A stretch of 28,863 nt of DNA from Apostichopus californicus (lineage: Eukaryota > Echinodermata > Holothuroidea > Aspidochirotida > Stichopodidae), in contig JAIPMN010175757.1 of NCBI GenBank assembly GCA_020650975.1, positions 1 to 28,863 of the forward strand, read 5' to 3'. The position numbers and the translations under genes are program-made. The notes beneath the pieces are model-generated. The model was not told the DNA's origin. It searched no databases and was given only the letters and a program-made list of their open reading frames with translations. Below, in pieces: positions 28,381 to 28,863 of the stretch. Position 1 is the stretch's first letter; every line of letters begins with the position of its first letter.

Positions 28381-28770
28381 CCAACCACCCACTGAAACAT
28401 TCAAAAAACCACAAAAGGACGACCAGCACGCAGCGAAACGAAACACCCCTCCCCAGCACACCATCGTCCAAAAAGGCAGCCCCAGATAAACGGCGAAAAT
28501 TGCCTTCAACCTCAAGGCGAATGTCACACTTCACCGCCTCCAGGACTGCCTGCCAACTGGCAAATATCCCCCTAAAGACCACATCTCATCTATTCCTCCA
28601 AACAAGTTTTTTCACAATAGAGCAAACAAAAATAATACGGTGCAACACAGCAACCGAACAAACTGGAGGATCTACCCCATATAAACGGTCTCCCGTTACA
28701 CGGTCGGTCCAGGTCTGGAACCACTCCCATAAGTTTAAAACAAAGCAACAATGCCAAACAAGAGCATCAA
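28381..28770 (-). mobile_element. LINE ORF2 C-terminus, part before the LTR element
   Basis: Read on the minus strand: NLWEWFQTWTDRVTGD, LYGVDPPVCSVAVLHRIIFV and CSIVKKLVWRNR, as in LINE 1 near 6213-6372. Then GIFASWQAVLEAVKCDIRLE and VEGNFRRLSGAAFLDD follow in another frame, a C-terminal part that LINE 1 has lost. It is 5' truncated near 28770. Confidence 0.7.
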
Positions 28771-28863
28771 TGACGCAGTATCTCAATACTGGAAGTTCTA
28801 ATTTCGATTCCTAGTTTCATATCTTTGCTCTGTCTCTACAATTATCAATATCAATCATGGTAC
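28771..28863. other. unassigned right edge
   Basis: Ninety bases past the LINE truncation point with no recognisable feature. Confidence 0.4.

Larger units (their letters stand above)
25017..28385 (+). mobile_element. Ty3/gypsy-type LTR retrotransposon with 5-bp target duplication
   Basis: CCAAC at 25017-25021 and 28381-28385 flanks the element. Two LTRs (130 and 137 bp) bracket gag and pol in the order RT, RNase H, integrase, the Ty3/gypsy order. The length of about 3.36 kb is well short of the 4.5-5 kb usual for the group, because protease and the first part of RT are missing after 25923. Stops and frameshifts in pol show that it cannot move by itself. No envelope gene is visible. It is nested in a LINE fragment. 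Confidence 0.85.

Noticed and set aside
28586..28786. Separate small gene at the right end
   Set aside because: Its product is the LINE ORF2 C-terminus, as shown by the same segment at 6213-6372.
1..28863. CRISPR array, bacterial operon or phage features
   Set aside because: No regularly spaced repeats, no operon-like gene order, and spliceosomal introns throughout show a eukaryotic genome.
1..28863. Maverick/Polinton element explaining the mix of nuclease, integrase and THAP genes
   Set aside because: The integrase belongs to the LTR element with its own LTRs and target duplication; no protein-primed polymerase or capsid gene is present.

Overview
The window looks like a slice of a marine invertebrate genome, probably a deuterostome and perhaps an echinoderm. 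The reasons are indirect: AT-rich intergenic DNA, spliceosomal introns, recurrent TAGGCCTAACGTTAG-type words, and the mix of transposon families. No host housekeeping gene is recognisable. Almost every protein-like segment belongs to a decayed, nested transposable element.

Left part (1-9570). A minus-strand transposon-like gene (327-5593) carries an N-terminal Cys/His domain, a long central region, a complete FEN1/XPG-type nuclease motif set and a C-terminal CXC-like Cys cluster. I assign it to Academ-like DNA transposons (copy A, about 110-5843). Next comes an L1/Tx1-like LINE on the minus strand (6213-9570). It is broken by a 132-bp 3' fragment of what appears to be the same LINE family, with a 9-bp target duplication. 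At its 3' end it meets an inverted piece of the same LINE, which makes a palindrome.

Middle (9575-17989). A spliced exon of a KDZ-type transposase lies at 10286-10466. A second Academ-like copy (B, plus strand) is bounded by inverted repeats at 10904 and 17989. Its centre is missing, and it is loaded with insertions. One is a 1275-bp TTAA-flanked Kolobok-like element (11611-12885) with a hidden minus-strand THAP exon. Another is a second LINE (about 13413-15838). The LINE itself contains a retroposon headed by the first 45 nt of U2 snRNA (13471-13658).

Right part (17990-28863). A multi-exon THAP plus DDE-like transposase gene (19617-24922, plus strand) keeps consistent splice phases but has many stops. 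Its 3' end abuts a minus-strand LINE 3' fragment. A Ty3/gypsy-type LTR retrotransposon (25022-28380) is inserted in that LINE fragment, with a 5-bp duplication (CCAAC), tRNA-type primer site, polypurine tract, gag, and partial pol lacking protease and most of the reverse transcriptase.

The pieces do not work together as an operon or pathway; the layout records successive insertions. The strongest lead is the pair of Academ-like elements. They show terminal inverted repeats, a shared intron position and paired N- and C-terminal exons, which lets the limits of an XPG-nuclease transposon be drawn directly from sequence. Family names rest on motif recognition from memory, not on database searches.
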